Below the pieces are notes generated by a model. It had not been told where the DNA came from. It saw only the letters and a program-made list of their open reading frames with translations, and made no database searches. Positions 1 through 7,668 of a DNA stretch of 22,463 nt are shown here, in pieces (positions within the stretch are counted from its first letter, which is position 1; every line of letters starts with the position of its first letter). The position numbers were made by a program, and so were the translations under genes. The DNA is from a virus. The stretch lies in IMG/VR virus record IMGVR_UViG_3300050821_001888, positions 1-22,463 of that record; one strand, given 5' to 3'.

Positions 1-2
1 TG

Positions 3-554
3 ACGGCGGATAACCTTGGCAATGTCAATATCAGCTATCTCTCTGCCAACAGCCTTATCGTCAGAACTAGTTTCACGGCTGCGGATACCTGTAATCCGAT
101 ATTTCAGGGCGACGCGCTGTTCAACCGTCGGTGCATAGTTCAGCCGCCGGTTTACGATGGGGACGCCGCGACCAAGGCGTACGTCGATGGCCTTGTCGGT
201 GGCGCCGACCCACTGACGCTGACGCAGGGGCTTACGCTCGATGGCAGCGCGCTCGGCGTCCGATACTCGGCGCTCGGCTCGGATGGCGCGTCGCATCAGA
301 CCGCGATGGTCTGGGATGGCTCGAACTTCAATGCCTGGGTGGACGGCACCAATGTAGGCGCGCTGGCAAACCATAACTTCGTCAATTACCAGCTGCAGAG
401 CTACCTCCCGCTTTCCGGCGCTGCGACGATGACCGGCCCGATTATTCTGGCAGCCGATCCGACGACCGCGATGCACGCGTCGACGAAGCAATACGTCGAT
501 GCCGCCGTCGCCCCGCTTCTCGCGCGGATCGCCGACCTCGAAAGCCGGTTATGA
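3..554 (+). CDS. phage fibre-like structural protein, C-terminal part (5' end outside window)
   Basis: The reading frame is open from the left edge (first full codon at 3) to TGA at 552-554, so the N-terminus is missing. The protein carries two copies of the ATKxYVD-type linker found in phage tail fibres (TKAYVD near 175-195 and STKQYVDAAVA near 480-510), a LPLSGAATMTGPI stretch, and a short C-terminal coiled-coil-like segment (LLARIADLESRL). Similar linkers occur in the spike-fibre and fibre genes downstream. It has no S74 chaperone domain. Its position upstream of the tail completion gene, instead of after the baseplate genes, is unusual; it could be a head fibre, a decoration protein or a misplaced fibre module. 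It overlaps the next gene by ATGA. The fibre-like nature is fairly clear, the location in the virion is not. Confidence 0.7.
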   Translation, partial: TADNLGNVNISYLSANSLIVRTSFTAADTCNPIFQGDALFNRRCIVQPPVYDGDAATKAYVDGLVGGADPLTLTQGLTLDGSALGVRYSALGSDGASHQTAMVWDGSNFNAWVDGTNVGALANHNFVNYQLQSYLPLSGAATMTGPIILAADPTTAMHASTKQYVDAAVAPLLARIADLESRL

Positions 555-1084
555 GCGACCTGCAAATCCGCGTCTCGTCCTGGGGCAGCGTCATGCTGGA
601 CAAGCGCGAAATGACGAAGCTAATGCGCGCCGCTGGTAATGACGTGAAGACGAAGACCGCGCGACTGATCAACGCGTCATCTGGCGGTGGAGCGATCACG
701 CATTATCGCGGCAACCGACACGGGACCTATCGCGCGTCGATGCCGGGTGATCCACCGGTTCGCGCGTCGGGCGATCTCCGCGCGAGCCTGAAGACGTATC
801 CCTTCAAGTCTGGCGACGGGTTCGCCGTCCGCGCCCGCCAGTTCTATGCCCTTTTCCTCGAAGTCGGAGCGCGCGGCGGAGGCAATCCGTTTGGAGGACG
901 ACCCGCCGCATCGGCCGCGTGGCGCGGGCAACAGCACCGCAAGCGCGCGCGCGGACGCTACACGCAACGCGTCCTGGAGCCGCGACCGTTCCTCGACCGC
1001 GTGATGCAGCAGGAGGAACCGATGATCGAACGCCGGATGCGCGTCGCGTTCGAGAGGGGATTGACCTGGAAGCAAACCAAGTGA
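551..1084 (+). CDS. phage tail completion / HK97 gp10-like or Mu gpG-like virion morphogenesis protein
   Basis: The 177-residue protein is basic and has the pattern PGDPPVRASGDLRASL in the middle (about residues 56-75), then YALFLEVGA and near the end LEPRPFLDRV. These are recurrent in the HK97 gp10 / virion morphogenesis families that act at the head-tail junction or in tail completion. Start is the ATG overlapping the previous stop (ATGA). The gene ends by overlapping the GTG of the tail terminator gene. Position directly before the tail terminator fits a connector or completion role. Family assignment is from motif memory only. Confidence 0.7.
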   Translation: MSDLQIRVSSWGSVMLDKREMTKLMRAAGNDVKTKTARLINASSGGGAITHYRGNRHGTYRASMPGDPPVRASGDLRASLKTYPFKSGDGFAVRARQFYALFLEVGARGGGNPFGGRPAASAAWRGQQHRKRARGRYTQRVLEPRPFLDRVMQQEEPMIERRMRVAFERGLTWKQTK

Positions 1085-1716
1085 ACGCGATCACGCCGCC
1101 GACCTCGATCATCGGCGGGTTCATCTCCTCGCTGCGGATGAACGCTCCGATCTTCGCCGGACGCGTCGCCGGGGCGGCGGAGTTCTATCGCGGCCTCCGC
1201 GACTACACGACCAGTCTACCGATGCCCGCCGCCTACGTCCTCCCGCTTGGCCAGGAAGCGGAGCCGAACAATAACTGGGGCGGGCTGTTGCAGATCATTC
1301 ACAAGGGCATCGGCATCGCCGTCGAACTCGACGCGCAACGCGATCGTCGCGGGCAGGACCCGACGATGCAGTTCGAGACGATCGAGACGCAGATATTCGC
1401 CTCGTGCCTATGGCTGCAACTCGGCGACTGCCGGATGGCGCGCGGAAGCTACTTCACCGGAGCGCGCTATCTCGACCTCGACCGCGCGCGCCTCTGGTAT
1501 CAGTGGGAGTTCGGCCTCGACTGGCAGATCACCGACGCCGACGGCGTGCAGCCGCAGTCGATCCCGCTCGAATCAATCGAGGTCGACATCTTCAAAGGAC
1601 CGAACGTAGCACCCGGCACGATGCCCGCCGCCGTGGTGCAGATACCGACCGGCGAGACGCCCGTCCCGCCGACTGACGGACCGTGGCCTGATCCAAGCAA
1701 ACGGAGGACCGAATGA
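1081..1716 (+). CDS. phage tail terminator protein, Mu gp37-like
   Basis: I chose the GTG at 1081, which overlaps the preceding TGA as GTGA and has a GGAAG Shine-Dalgarno at 1068-1072; a longer frame from 919 would lie inside the previous gene. The 211-residue product has the features of tail terminator proteins: LPAAYVLPLG-like text (here MPAAYVLPLG), a variable-length insert with DAQRDRRGQDP, a WLQLG region, and GARYLDLDRARLWYQWEF. Such proteins cap the tail tube and join it to the head. The next gene is the DUF2635 protein and then the sheath, the same order as in Mu-like phages. The C-terminus is Pro/Thr-rich and probably flexible. Confidence 0.75.
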   Translation: MNAITPPTSIIGGFISSLRMNAPIFAGRVAGAAEFYRGLRDYTTSLPMPAAYVLPLGQEAEPNNNWGGLLQIIHKGIGIAVELDAQRDRRGQDPTMQFETIETQIFASCLWLQLGDCRMARGSYFTGARYLDLDRARLWYQWEFGLDWQITDADGVQPQSIPLESIEVDIFKGPNVAPGTMPAAVVQIPTGETPVPPTDGPWPDPSKRRTE

Positions 1717-1898
1717 TTGTGAAACCCGCTCCGGGTCGCGCTGTCCGCGATCCGCGCTCAATGGCACTGCTGACGGAAGACGGTCGCGACGTGAACGAGC
1801 GCGACCCGTTCTGGGCACGCCGTCTCCGCGACAAGGACGTCGTCGAGGCCACAGGGGACACGCAACCCGTCCAAAAACCGGCAGCAAGGGAAGCGTAA
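1713..1898 (+). CDS. DUF2635 family protein (Mu gp38-like)
   Basis: This 61-residue protein begins MIVKPAPGRAVRDPRSM and continues to WARRLRDKDVVEA, the signature of the short DUF2635 family that sits just before the sheath gene in Mu-like phages. The function in the family is not established; it is presumed to help tail assembly. It starts at an ATG overlapping the tail terminator stop (ATGA). Only 4 bases separate its TAA from the sheath ATG, and the sheath ribosome binding site (AAGGGAAG) lies within its last codons. Confidence 0.8.
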   Translation: MIVKPAPGRAVRDPRSMALLTEDGRDVNERDPFWARRLRDKDVVEATGDTQPVQKPAAREA

Positions 1899-1902
1899 AG
1901 CG

Positions 1903-3375
1903 ATGGCAATCAATTTCACATACTACCCGACGAGCAACCGGGTCCCCGGTGTCTACGTCGAGATGGACCCGTCGCAGGCGAACACCGCGACGGTGCTTCA
2001 GAACACGCTTTTGATCGGACAGATCACAGCGGCCGGAGCCGCTATTCCGGACGAGCCGGTATTGATCGAAAGCAAGGCACAGGTCCTCACGCTATGCGGA
2101 CCCGGCTCGATGCTCGCACAGATGGCGAACCGCTACCTCGACCGCGATCCGTTCGGGCCGCTCTACATCCTGCCAGTCGCCGACGCCGCCGCGGCGGTCG
2201 CCGCCACTGGCACGATCGCGCTCGCCGGCACCGCGACGCAGTCCGGCACGCTGAACATCTACATCGGCGGCATTCGGGTGCAGTCGTTGGTAAATTCCGG
2301 AGACACCGCAGCGATCGCCGCGACCGCGCTCGCGGCAGCGATCACCGCGAACGCCGACCTTGCCGTGACCGCCGCCGCCGCGACAGGAACCGTGACGGTG
2401 ACCGCGAAGAACAAAGGCGCCGCCGCGAACGACATCATGATCATTCAGAACTATCTCGGCACTGCCGGAGGCGAGTATCCGGTTCCGGGGATAACGGTGA
2501 CGATCACGGCGATGTCGGGAGGCACCGCGAACCCCGACTTTTCCAACGCGCTCGCGAATCTCTCGTCGCAAGCGTTCGACTTCATCTGCCTACCCTACAC
2601 CGACACCGCGTCGCTCGACTTGATGAAGGATTTTCTCGCCGACGACGTCGGACGCTGGTCATGGGAACAGATGGTCTATGGCGGCGCGTTCTCCGCCTAT
2701 CGTGGCACGCTCGGCGCCTGCACCGCGTTCGGTCTCGCACGAAACGACCAGCATATGAGCGTGGTGGCGTTCAACGGCTCGCCCGATCCGGCATGGATCT
2801 GGGCCACCGAAGCGACCGCCGCATCCGCCGCTTCGCTCCGCGTCGATCCTGGCCTTCCGCTGCAATACATCAACACGACGCTAAGGGCGCCACCGATCCC
2901 GTCGCGCTGGTCGCTCGGCGAGCGGAATACGCTGCTCTATGACGGCATGTCGACGTTCCGCGTCGGTGACGACGGCACCGTGATCGTCGAGCGGATGCGG
3001 ACGACATACTCCAAGAACGCCGCTGGCGCGCCGGACGACTCATATCTCGACGTCGAGACGATGTATGGGCTGATGTTCGTCGCGCGCCAAATGTCGGACT
3101 ACCTGCTGACCAGATACGCGCGCAAAAAGCTCGTCTCCGACACGACGCCGATCCTGTACGGTTCCAACTGCGTGAACGCGCCGCTGATCAAGGCGAGCGT
3201 GATCGTCGATTATCGCGCGCTCGAACAGCAAGGCTACGTGCAGAACTCCGCCACCTTCGCGCAGAACGTGGCGGTCGAGAACGCGGGCGACGGACTGGTG
3301 AAAATCCTCGCGCCGGTCGACCTCGTCAATCAACTGCGACAGATCGCGATCCTGTTGCAGTTCCGCAAATCATAA
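1903..3375 (+). CDS. contractile tail sheath protein (Mu gpL-like)
   Basis: The 490-residue product matches Mu-type sheath proteins in length and layout. The N-terminus (about residues 1-60) contains SNRVPGVYVEMDPSQAN and NTLLIGQ, typical of gpL-like sheaths. Residues about 100-210 are Ala/Thr-rich and look like the variable outer domain. The C-terminal half has the conserved sheath core (for example near residues 230-270 and 400-490), ending with a helix-rich VNQLRQIAILLQFRK segment. The protein polymerises round the tail tube and contracts to drive it through the envelope. The start ATG at 1903 is preceded by AAGGGAAG. The tube gene follows 12 bases later. Confidence 0.92.
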   Translation: MAINFTYYPTSNRVPGVYVEMDPSQANTATVLQNTLLIGQITAAGAAIPDEPVLIESKAQVLTLCGPGSMLAQMANRYLDRDPFGPLYILPVADAAAAVAATGTIALAGTATQSGTLNIYIGGIRVQSLVNSGDTAAIAATALAAAITANADLAVTAAAATGTVTVTAKNKGAAANDIMIIQNYLGTAGGEYPVPGITVTITAMSGGTANPDFSNALANLSSQAFDFICLPYTDTASLDLMKDFLADDVGRWSWEQMVYGGAFSAYRGTLGACTAFGLARNDQHMSVVAFNGSPDPAWIWATEATAASAASLRVDPGLPLQYINTTLRAPPIPSRWSLGERNTLLYDGMSTFRVGDDGTVIVERMRTTYSKNAAGAPDDSYLDVETMYGLMFVARQMSDYLLTRYARKKLVSDTTPILYGSNCVNAPLIKASVIVDYRALEQQGYVQNSATFAQNVAVENAGDGLVKILAPVDLVNQLRQIAILLQFRKS

Positions 3376-3387
3376 AGGAGGGCAGCT

Positions 3388-3759
3388 ATGCCGCAATGTG
3401 AACGTCTCGCCGGTATAACCGGACTGACGATCGACGGCACGCCTTACATGGTGGTGTCGGACGTGACGTGGTCGCCGGTCCGCTGGCGACGAGAAACCCT
3501 CGCCGGCCTGGACTCGATCCACGGGTTCAGCGAGGTCCCGCTGCAAGGATACGTTGAGGCGACGCTACGCGACGCGGGCGACCTCTCCGTTGAGAGCTTC
3601 AACGAGATGCGTTGCGTCGAGGTGCAAGTCGCGCTCGCGAACGGCAAGATCGTCGGAGGCGCGAATATGTGGTGCGTCTCCGCACTCGAGGTCCGGGCAG
3701 CGGAGGGGACCTTCCAGGTCCGCTTTGACGGGACGGACGTCGCGGAAACCTTCGCATGA
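3388..3759 (+). CDS. phage tail tube protein (Mu gpM-like)
   Basis: The 123-residue protein follows the sheath, as in other contractile tails, and has the length of Mu gpM-type tube proteins. It is rich in beta-strand-like text with RRETLAGLDSIHGFSEVP in the middle and a C-terminal RFDGTDVAE. The segment after the start (CERLAGITGLTIDGTPY) fits the N-terminal strand of tube subunits. The ribosome binding site AAAGGAGGG just before the ATG is the strongest in the window, in keeping with a protein needed in many copies. The stop overlaps the next start as ATGA. Confidence 0.88.
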   Translation: MPQCERLAGITGLTIDGTPYMVVSDVTWSPVRWRRETLAGLDSIHGFSEVPLQGYVEATLRDAGDLSVESFNEMRCVEVQVALANGKIVGGANMWCVSALEVRAAEGTFQVRFDGTDVAETFA

Positions 3760-4091
3760 TGGACGCCATCGTCGACCAGTTCGACGCCGCGACGCCGGAC
3801 GAGCCGAACACGCTGGACATCGAGATCGACGTCGTGTTCCAGCGCAAGCCGTTCACCTCGCTACACCTCCGCGAGCCGCTGGCGAAAGAGATCGAGCGCG
3901 CGGAACGCGAACTGAACGTGGCGAGCGCGACGCCCTATCACTTCCGCCGCTACCAGATGACCTTGATCGCACAGGTCGCGAAGGTGCCGATCGAGGTCGT
4001 CGGCGAGTTGCCGAACTCGCAACTGCGGAGGGCTTGGGATTTTTTGCGGCGACAATTAGATGCCGATACCCCGGAAATTGGCGAGAACTGA
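3756..4091 (+). CDS. tail assembly chaperone, zero-frame product (Mu gp41-like)
   Basis: The 111-residue protein contains FQRKPFTSLHLREPLAKEIERAE, typical of the gp41/phage tail assembly (FluMu gp41-like) proteins that bind the tape measure during tail assembly. It sits between the tube and tape measure genes, the position of tail assembly chaperones. The start ATG overlaps the tube stop (ATGA). Near its 3' end is a T TTT TTG run (4040-4046), so a minor part of ribosomes probably shifts to the -1 frame and makes a longer product (see separate entry). The zero-frame product ends at 4091 after 14 further codons. Confidence 0.85.
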   Translation: MMDAIVDQFDAATPDEPNTLDIEIDVVFQRKPFTSLHLREPLAKEIERAERELNVASATPYHFRRYQMTLIAQVAKVPIEVVGELPNSQLRRAWDFLRRQLDADTPEIGEN

Positions 4092-4222
4092 TCGCTGATC
4101 TGACCCGCTGGTGGGGCTGGGGACCGCTCGACGCGTGGAACCTCGACGGCACGCAACTGATATGGTGGGCAGAACAGACACAACGCCTTCTCGAACGCGA
4201 ACGCGCCGCGCGCGAGACATGA
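3756..4222 (+). CDS. tail assembly chaperone, -1 frameshift product (gp41-like + GpE-like extension)
   Basis: After decoding the zero frame up to the TTG at 4044-4046 (97 residues), a -1 slip would continue in the other frame for 58 more codons to TGA at 4220-4222, giving about 155 residues. The extension reads WWGWGPLDAWNLDGTQLIWW and ends in a charged helix with LLERERA, resembling short P2 GpE-type tail proteins. The extension frame has no good start codon or ribosome binding site of its own after the shift site and stops 4 bases before the tape measure ATG. This is the layout known for P2 E/E', lambda G/GT and many others. The shift itself is inferred and has not been observed here. Confidence 0.75.
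4040..4046 (+). promoter_or_regulatory. -1 programmed ribosomal frameshift slippery heptamer T TTT TTG
   Basis: The six T residues at 4040-4045 plus G at 4046 lie in the zero frame as GAT TTT TTG, i.e. X XXY YYZ with X=Y=T and Z=G. Slippage by -1 moves from the gp41-like frame to the GpE-like frame. The same heptamer type is reported for the P2 E gene. It is located 43 bases before the zero-frame stop. No strong downstream stem or pseudoknot is obvious by eye. Confidence 0.75.
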
Positions 4223-4226
4223 GATA

Positions 4227-6287
4227 ATGGCCGGCTATTCCGTCACCTTCTCCGTCGTCGATCGCGCGTCGAAGGAACTCGACGCGATCAACCGCCGGAT
4301 CGCCGCGATCCGCGCGCCGATCGAGCGGATGTCGCGCTCCGTCTCGCGCTTCGTCGACGTCTCCGGACTCCGCAAGGTCGCACAAGGCTTCGAGTGGATC
4401 GGCAAGGCGGCGATGGGCGTGCTGCGGACCCTCGTCGAGATCGTCCCCGTCCTGGGCACGATCACCGGAGCCGCGAGCATCGCCGGCATGGCCGCGCTGG
4501 TCCGATCGTATGCCCAATGGTCGCGCCAACTGACCGCGACCGCCGACGGCCTCGGCATGACGACCCAGCAGGTGCAGCGGTTCGAGGACGCGATGCGCCT
4601 CGCCGGGGGCAATGCGTCGGATATGGACGAGGCCCTGAAGGGGCTTTACTCCAACACGACCGCCTTCATCCGTGGCCAGGCGTCGACCGACACGATCGGA
4701 TGGCTGAACCGGCTCGGGATCAACGTCCGCGATTCGACCGGCCATCTCCGGAACATGAATCAACTCATGCCGGAGGTGATCGACAAGATCAGCAAGATAC
4801 AAAACCCCGCCGACCGCGCCGCCGCCGCCGCCGCGCTCCTCGGCGAAAGCGGCGCCAAGGTGGTCGAGGGGTTCCGCCAGTCGAGCAAGGGGTTCGATGG
4901 GTTCTTTCGCGACGCGGAACGCTTCACCGCTGTCACCGATGAGCAGCGCAAGCAACTCGAACTGTTCAGCGAAGCGCAGGGCCGGATCGGTGTCGCCTTC
5001 GATCATCTCGGACAGCAGATCAGCGCGACACTGGCGAAGAACTTCACCCCGCTGATCAACCATCTCTCGGAGTTCGTCGAGAAACATTCCCCCGAGATCA
5101 TCGCCGCCGTCGACCGGATCAGCGGCGAGTTCGCCGCGTGGCTCGACGGCATCAAGTGGGAGAACGTCCAAAAAGGGTTCGACGCCCTGATCGAGTCCCT
5201 GACCTGGGTGTCGCAACATCTCGACACGATCAAAACGGTCGCGGAGATCATCGCCGGCATCTTCGTCACGAAGTGGGGCATCCAGGTCGTCGCCTCGATC
5301 GCGCAAGTGGTCGGCGCGCTCGGCTCGCTCGGCGGAGGGGCCGCGACCGCTGGCGCGGCAGCCGGAGGAGCAGGGCTACTCGGCGCGCTCGGCGCCGTCG
5401 CTGGTGTCGCCGCGTTACTCGGAGCCGGAGCCGCAGCAGGCAAGATGAACGCGCCGATGGTTGATGATAACGGTCGCGTCGTCGGAACCTGGGGCGGCAA
5501 GCCACAAGAGGCGCCGACCTCCGTCGTGAAGCCGGAGAACCTGATCACCGGCAAGTCGATCGGCCAAGGCATTGGCAACTGGGCGTCGCGCGTGTGGGGT
5601 CACATCAGCGGAACGAACCCTCAAGAGGGAGCGCTCGGGCTTCCGGCTCCCGCTCCTGGCCAAGCGCCGCAGCAACTCGGGCAGCTTCCGGGCGACACGT
5701 CCTGGGGTGACTACGGAACCCGCGCGAACAACCCCGGCAATATGAATTACGCGTCGTGGCAGAACGCAGCCGGTCGCTACAGCTACATGGACCAGACAGA
5801 AGGCCGACAGCACACGATGGCCGTTTACAACACGATGGAGGAAGGGGTCTCCGACGCTTACAAGCTGATGGTGCGAAAGCAGGAACAGCACGGCAAGACG
5901 ATTGCCGGAGCATTGTCGGGTTGGTCCACCACGCCGGGGTACGACAAGACGATCTCCGGAATAGCTGGCTTGGACCCGAATGCTCCGTTCGATGTGGCGA
6001 GCGCCGATCCGGCGACGGTCCAGCGCTTGATGGCCGCACAGTTCAAGATGGAGGGACGACGCGGCTCTCATTCCGCGACGCAAGACCAGATCATGGGCGG
6101 CATTGCCATGGCGCGAGGTGGAGCGTCCGACGTTCCGTCGCCGCCGTCCGGAACGATCAACGGCGCGGTTGACGTCTCGATCACGCACAAGAACCCGCCG
6201 CCCGACGCCGCCGTGACCGCCAAGGGGTCAGGCTCGGTCAATGTCGCTCCGCCCCGCGTCGAGTTTCAGGACTTCTCCACGGTATGA
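4227..6287 (+). CDS. tail tape measure protein with C-terminal peptidoglycan-active-like domain
   Basis: At 686 residues this is the longest protein before the spike and follows the chaperone, as tape measures do. The N-terminal half is mostly helical, with a hydrophobic segment at about residues 65-95 (VLRTLVEIVPVLG...) and a second, long Gly/Ala-rich hydrophobic region at about 330-405, likely to cross or disturb the inner membrane. Residues about 120-300 contain phage tail tape measure text such as LAGGNASDMDEAL and LLGESGAKVVEGF. From about residue 490 to 640 there is a separate domain with R499-ANNPGN, similar to the RxNNPGN motif of phage structural proteins linked to muramidase activity. 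A C-terminal tail follows. It overlaps the next gene by ATGA. Tape measure identity is sound; enzyme activity is inferred. Confidence 0.85.
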   Translation: MAGYSVTFSVVDRASKELDAINRRIAAIRAPIERMSRSVSRFVDVSGLRKVAQGFEWIGKAAMGVLRTLVEIVPVLGTITGAASIAGMAALVRSYAQWSRQLTATADGLGMTTQQVQRFEDAMRLAGGNASDMDEALKGLYSNTTAFIRGQASTDTIGWLNRLGINVRDSTGHLRNMNQLMPEVIDKISKIQNPADRAAAAAALLGESGAKVVEGFRQSSKGFDGFFRDAERFTAVTDEQRKQLELFSEAQGRIGVAFDHLGQQISATLAKNFTPLINHLSEFVEKHSPEIIAAVDRISGEFAAWLDGIKWENVQKGFDALIESLTWVSQHLDTIKTVAEIIAGIFVTKWGIQVVASIAQVVGALGSLGGGAATAGAAAGGAGLLGALGAVAGVAALLGAGAAAGKMNAPMVDDNGRVVGTWGGKPQEAPTSVVKPENLITGKSIGQGIGNWASRVWGHISGTNPQEGALGLPAPAPGQAPQQLGQLPGDTSWGDYGTRANNPGNMNYASWQNAAGRYSYMDQTEGRQHTMAVYNTMEEGVSDAYKLMVRKQEQHGKTIAGALSGWSTTPGYDKTISGIAGLDPNAPFDVASADPATVQRLMAAQFKMEGRRGSHSATQDQIMGGIAMARGGASDVPSPPSGTINGAVDVSITHKNPPPDAAVTAKGSGSVNVAPPRVEFQDFSTV

Positions 6288-7105
6288 GCGGCTCGTCGCC
6301 CGACCCGTTCGGGCAACTCTCCCAGGTCATCGGCAAGGCCGCGTCGATCGACAACTCCGGCAACTCGTGGAACGACGGCGAGTGGTGGCAACAGCTTCAG
6401 CCGGGGTCCTGGCGCGGGTGCGGTTTCGTCCTCGATGCCGGCCAGACCGTCGCAGGACGTCGCGTTGCGATCCACGAATACCCCTATCGCGACGACGCCT
6501 GGGCGGAGGACCTGGGCAAGCTCCCGCGCCGCTTCACCGTGCAAGCCTATCTGACCGGACCCGACGTCTATCAGCAACGCGACGCCATGATTGCCGCGTG
6601 CGAGCAATCCGGATCGGGAACCCTGGTGCATCCGACCCTGGGCTCGCTGTCCTGCGTCCTCATGGAGTTCTCCGTCACCGATCGCCGCGAGCGGGGTCGC
6701 TACGTCGAGGTTCAGTTCTCGTTCATCCTGGCTGGGGACGTGCAATACCCCTCGACCTCGATCGCCACCGGCTCGGCGGTGCAGTCCGCCGCCGCCAGGG
6801 TGACGAGCGCAGCACAGACCGACCTGGGGGCCGCGCTCGGGGAGATCGGAAGCTTTCCGCGTGTCGCTTCGGAGAACGTCGCCGGCTTCACCGGCTTTGC
6901 TACCGCGACCGTCGACGATGCCAGCCGCATGATCGGTGCCGTCGCGGGGCTACAGGGCTTCTATGGGCGGTTCTCGAACGGATCGCTGCAATCACTCGCG
7001 CCACCGACCGCGACCGCCCACAGCCTCCTGGCAGCCGCCACGACGACCCGCTCCGCCGTGTATGCCGCCGCCGACCTCGTCAACCTGACCGCGACCGCCT
7101 TATGA
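6284..7105 (+). CDS. Mu gpN-like protein, N-terminal (DNA circularisation N) domain
   Basis: The 273-residue product has the start of the family historically called DNA circularisation proteins: GSWRGCGFVLDAG (about residues 42-54), then AIHEYPYRDDAWAEDLGK and VQAYLTGPDV. In Mu-like phages gpN is a baseplate/tail component between the tape measure and gpP. Known homologues are about 450-490 residues, with a second conserved region at the C-terminus. Here that second region is encoded by the next gene, joined by an ATGA overlap. This protein alone is therefore the N-terminal half plus an Ala/Thr-rich segment. It also overlaps the tape measure stop by ATGA. Confidence 0.8.
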   Translation: MSGSSPDPFGQLSQVIGKAASIDNSGNSWNDGEWWQQLQPGSWRGCGFVLDAGQTVAGRRVAIHEYPYRDDAWAEDLGKLPRRFTVQAYLTGPDVYQQRDAMIAACEQSGSGTLVHPTLGSLSCVLMEFSVTDRRERGRYVEVQFSFILAGDVQYPSTSIATGSAVQSAAARVTSAAQTDLGAALGEIGSFPRVASENVAGFTGFATATVDDASRMIGAVAGLQGFYGRFSNGSLQSLAPPTATAHSLLAAATTTRSAVYAAADLVNLTATAL

Positions 7106-7668
7106 GCGCGCAAAGCGACGCGTTCGCCGCCGCCGCGACGCAGCTCGCCGGGGCACTCGTCGCAGCCTTCAACGATCCGCGCGACGCGATCCGGCTGCTG
7201 ATCTCGCTTACGTCCTGGCAGCCGCCGCTGATCCCCGGCACGGGGCCGCTCGCGGCGGAAGCGAACGCCGCGCAAGCCGCCCTCGCGGACAATCTCCGAT
7301 GTGCCGCCTGCGCCGCCCTTGCAGGGGCCACGCAAGCCTATCGCCCGTCGTCCTATCAAGACGCCACCGCGCTGCGGACCGCCGTCTGCGACGCCCTGGA
7401 CGCCCAGGCGACGGTGACAGCAGACCGGGGGAACGATGCGAGCTTCGCCGCCCTGCGGGACCTCCGGACCCTGGTCTCCCTCGACCTCGCCGTCCGGGGC
7501 GCGGCACTGCCCTATTTCGTCGAGATCACGACCGCCGCCTCGATCCCCTCACTCGCCGAAGCCTGGGCGCTGTATCAGGACACCACGCGCGAGCCGGCCC
7601 TCGTCGCCGCGTCCGGCGTCGCCCATCCGCTTTTCATGCCGCTGACCTACCCCGGATTATCGCGATGA
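7102..7668 (+). CDS. Mu gpN-like C-terminal region encoded as a separate gene
   Basis: The ATG at 7102 overlaps the stop of the gpN N-domain gene (ATGA). The 188-residue product ends with the pattern normally found at the C-terminus of full-length gpN proteins: AALRDLRTLVSLDLAVRGA, LPYFVEITTAASIPSLAEAW-type text, and VAHPLFMPL. Together with the previous gene the length is 461 residues, as expected for one gpN. I see no sign of decay, and the two products probably assemble together in the baseplate. A sequencing error that splits one gene is possible, but the exact ATGA junction argues for a real two-gene arrangement. Confidence 0.7.
   Translation: MSAQSDAFAAAATQLAGALVAAFNDPRDAIRLLISLTSWQPPLIPGTGPLAAEANAAQAALADNLRCAACAALAGATQAYRPSSYQDATALRTAVCDALDAQATVTADRGNDASFAALRDLRTLVSLDLAVRGAALPYFVEITTAASIPSLAEAWALYQDTTREPALVAASGVAHPLFMPLTYPGLSR

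Noticed and set aside
4056-5306. 416-residue minus-strand frame opposite the tape measure
   Set aside because: Charged, motif-free shadow of the tape measure; wrong strand for the operon and no ribosome binding site seen.
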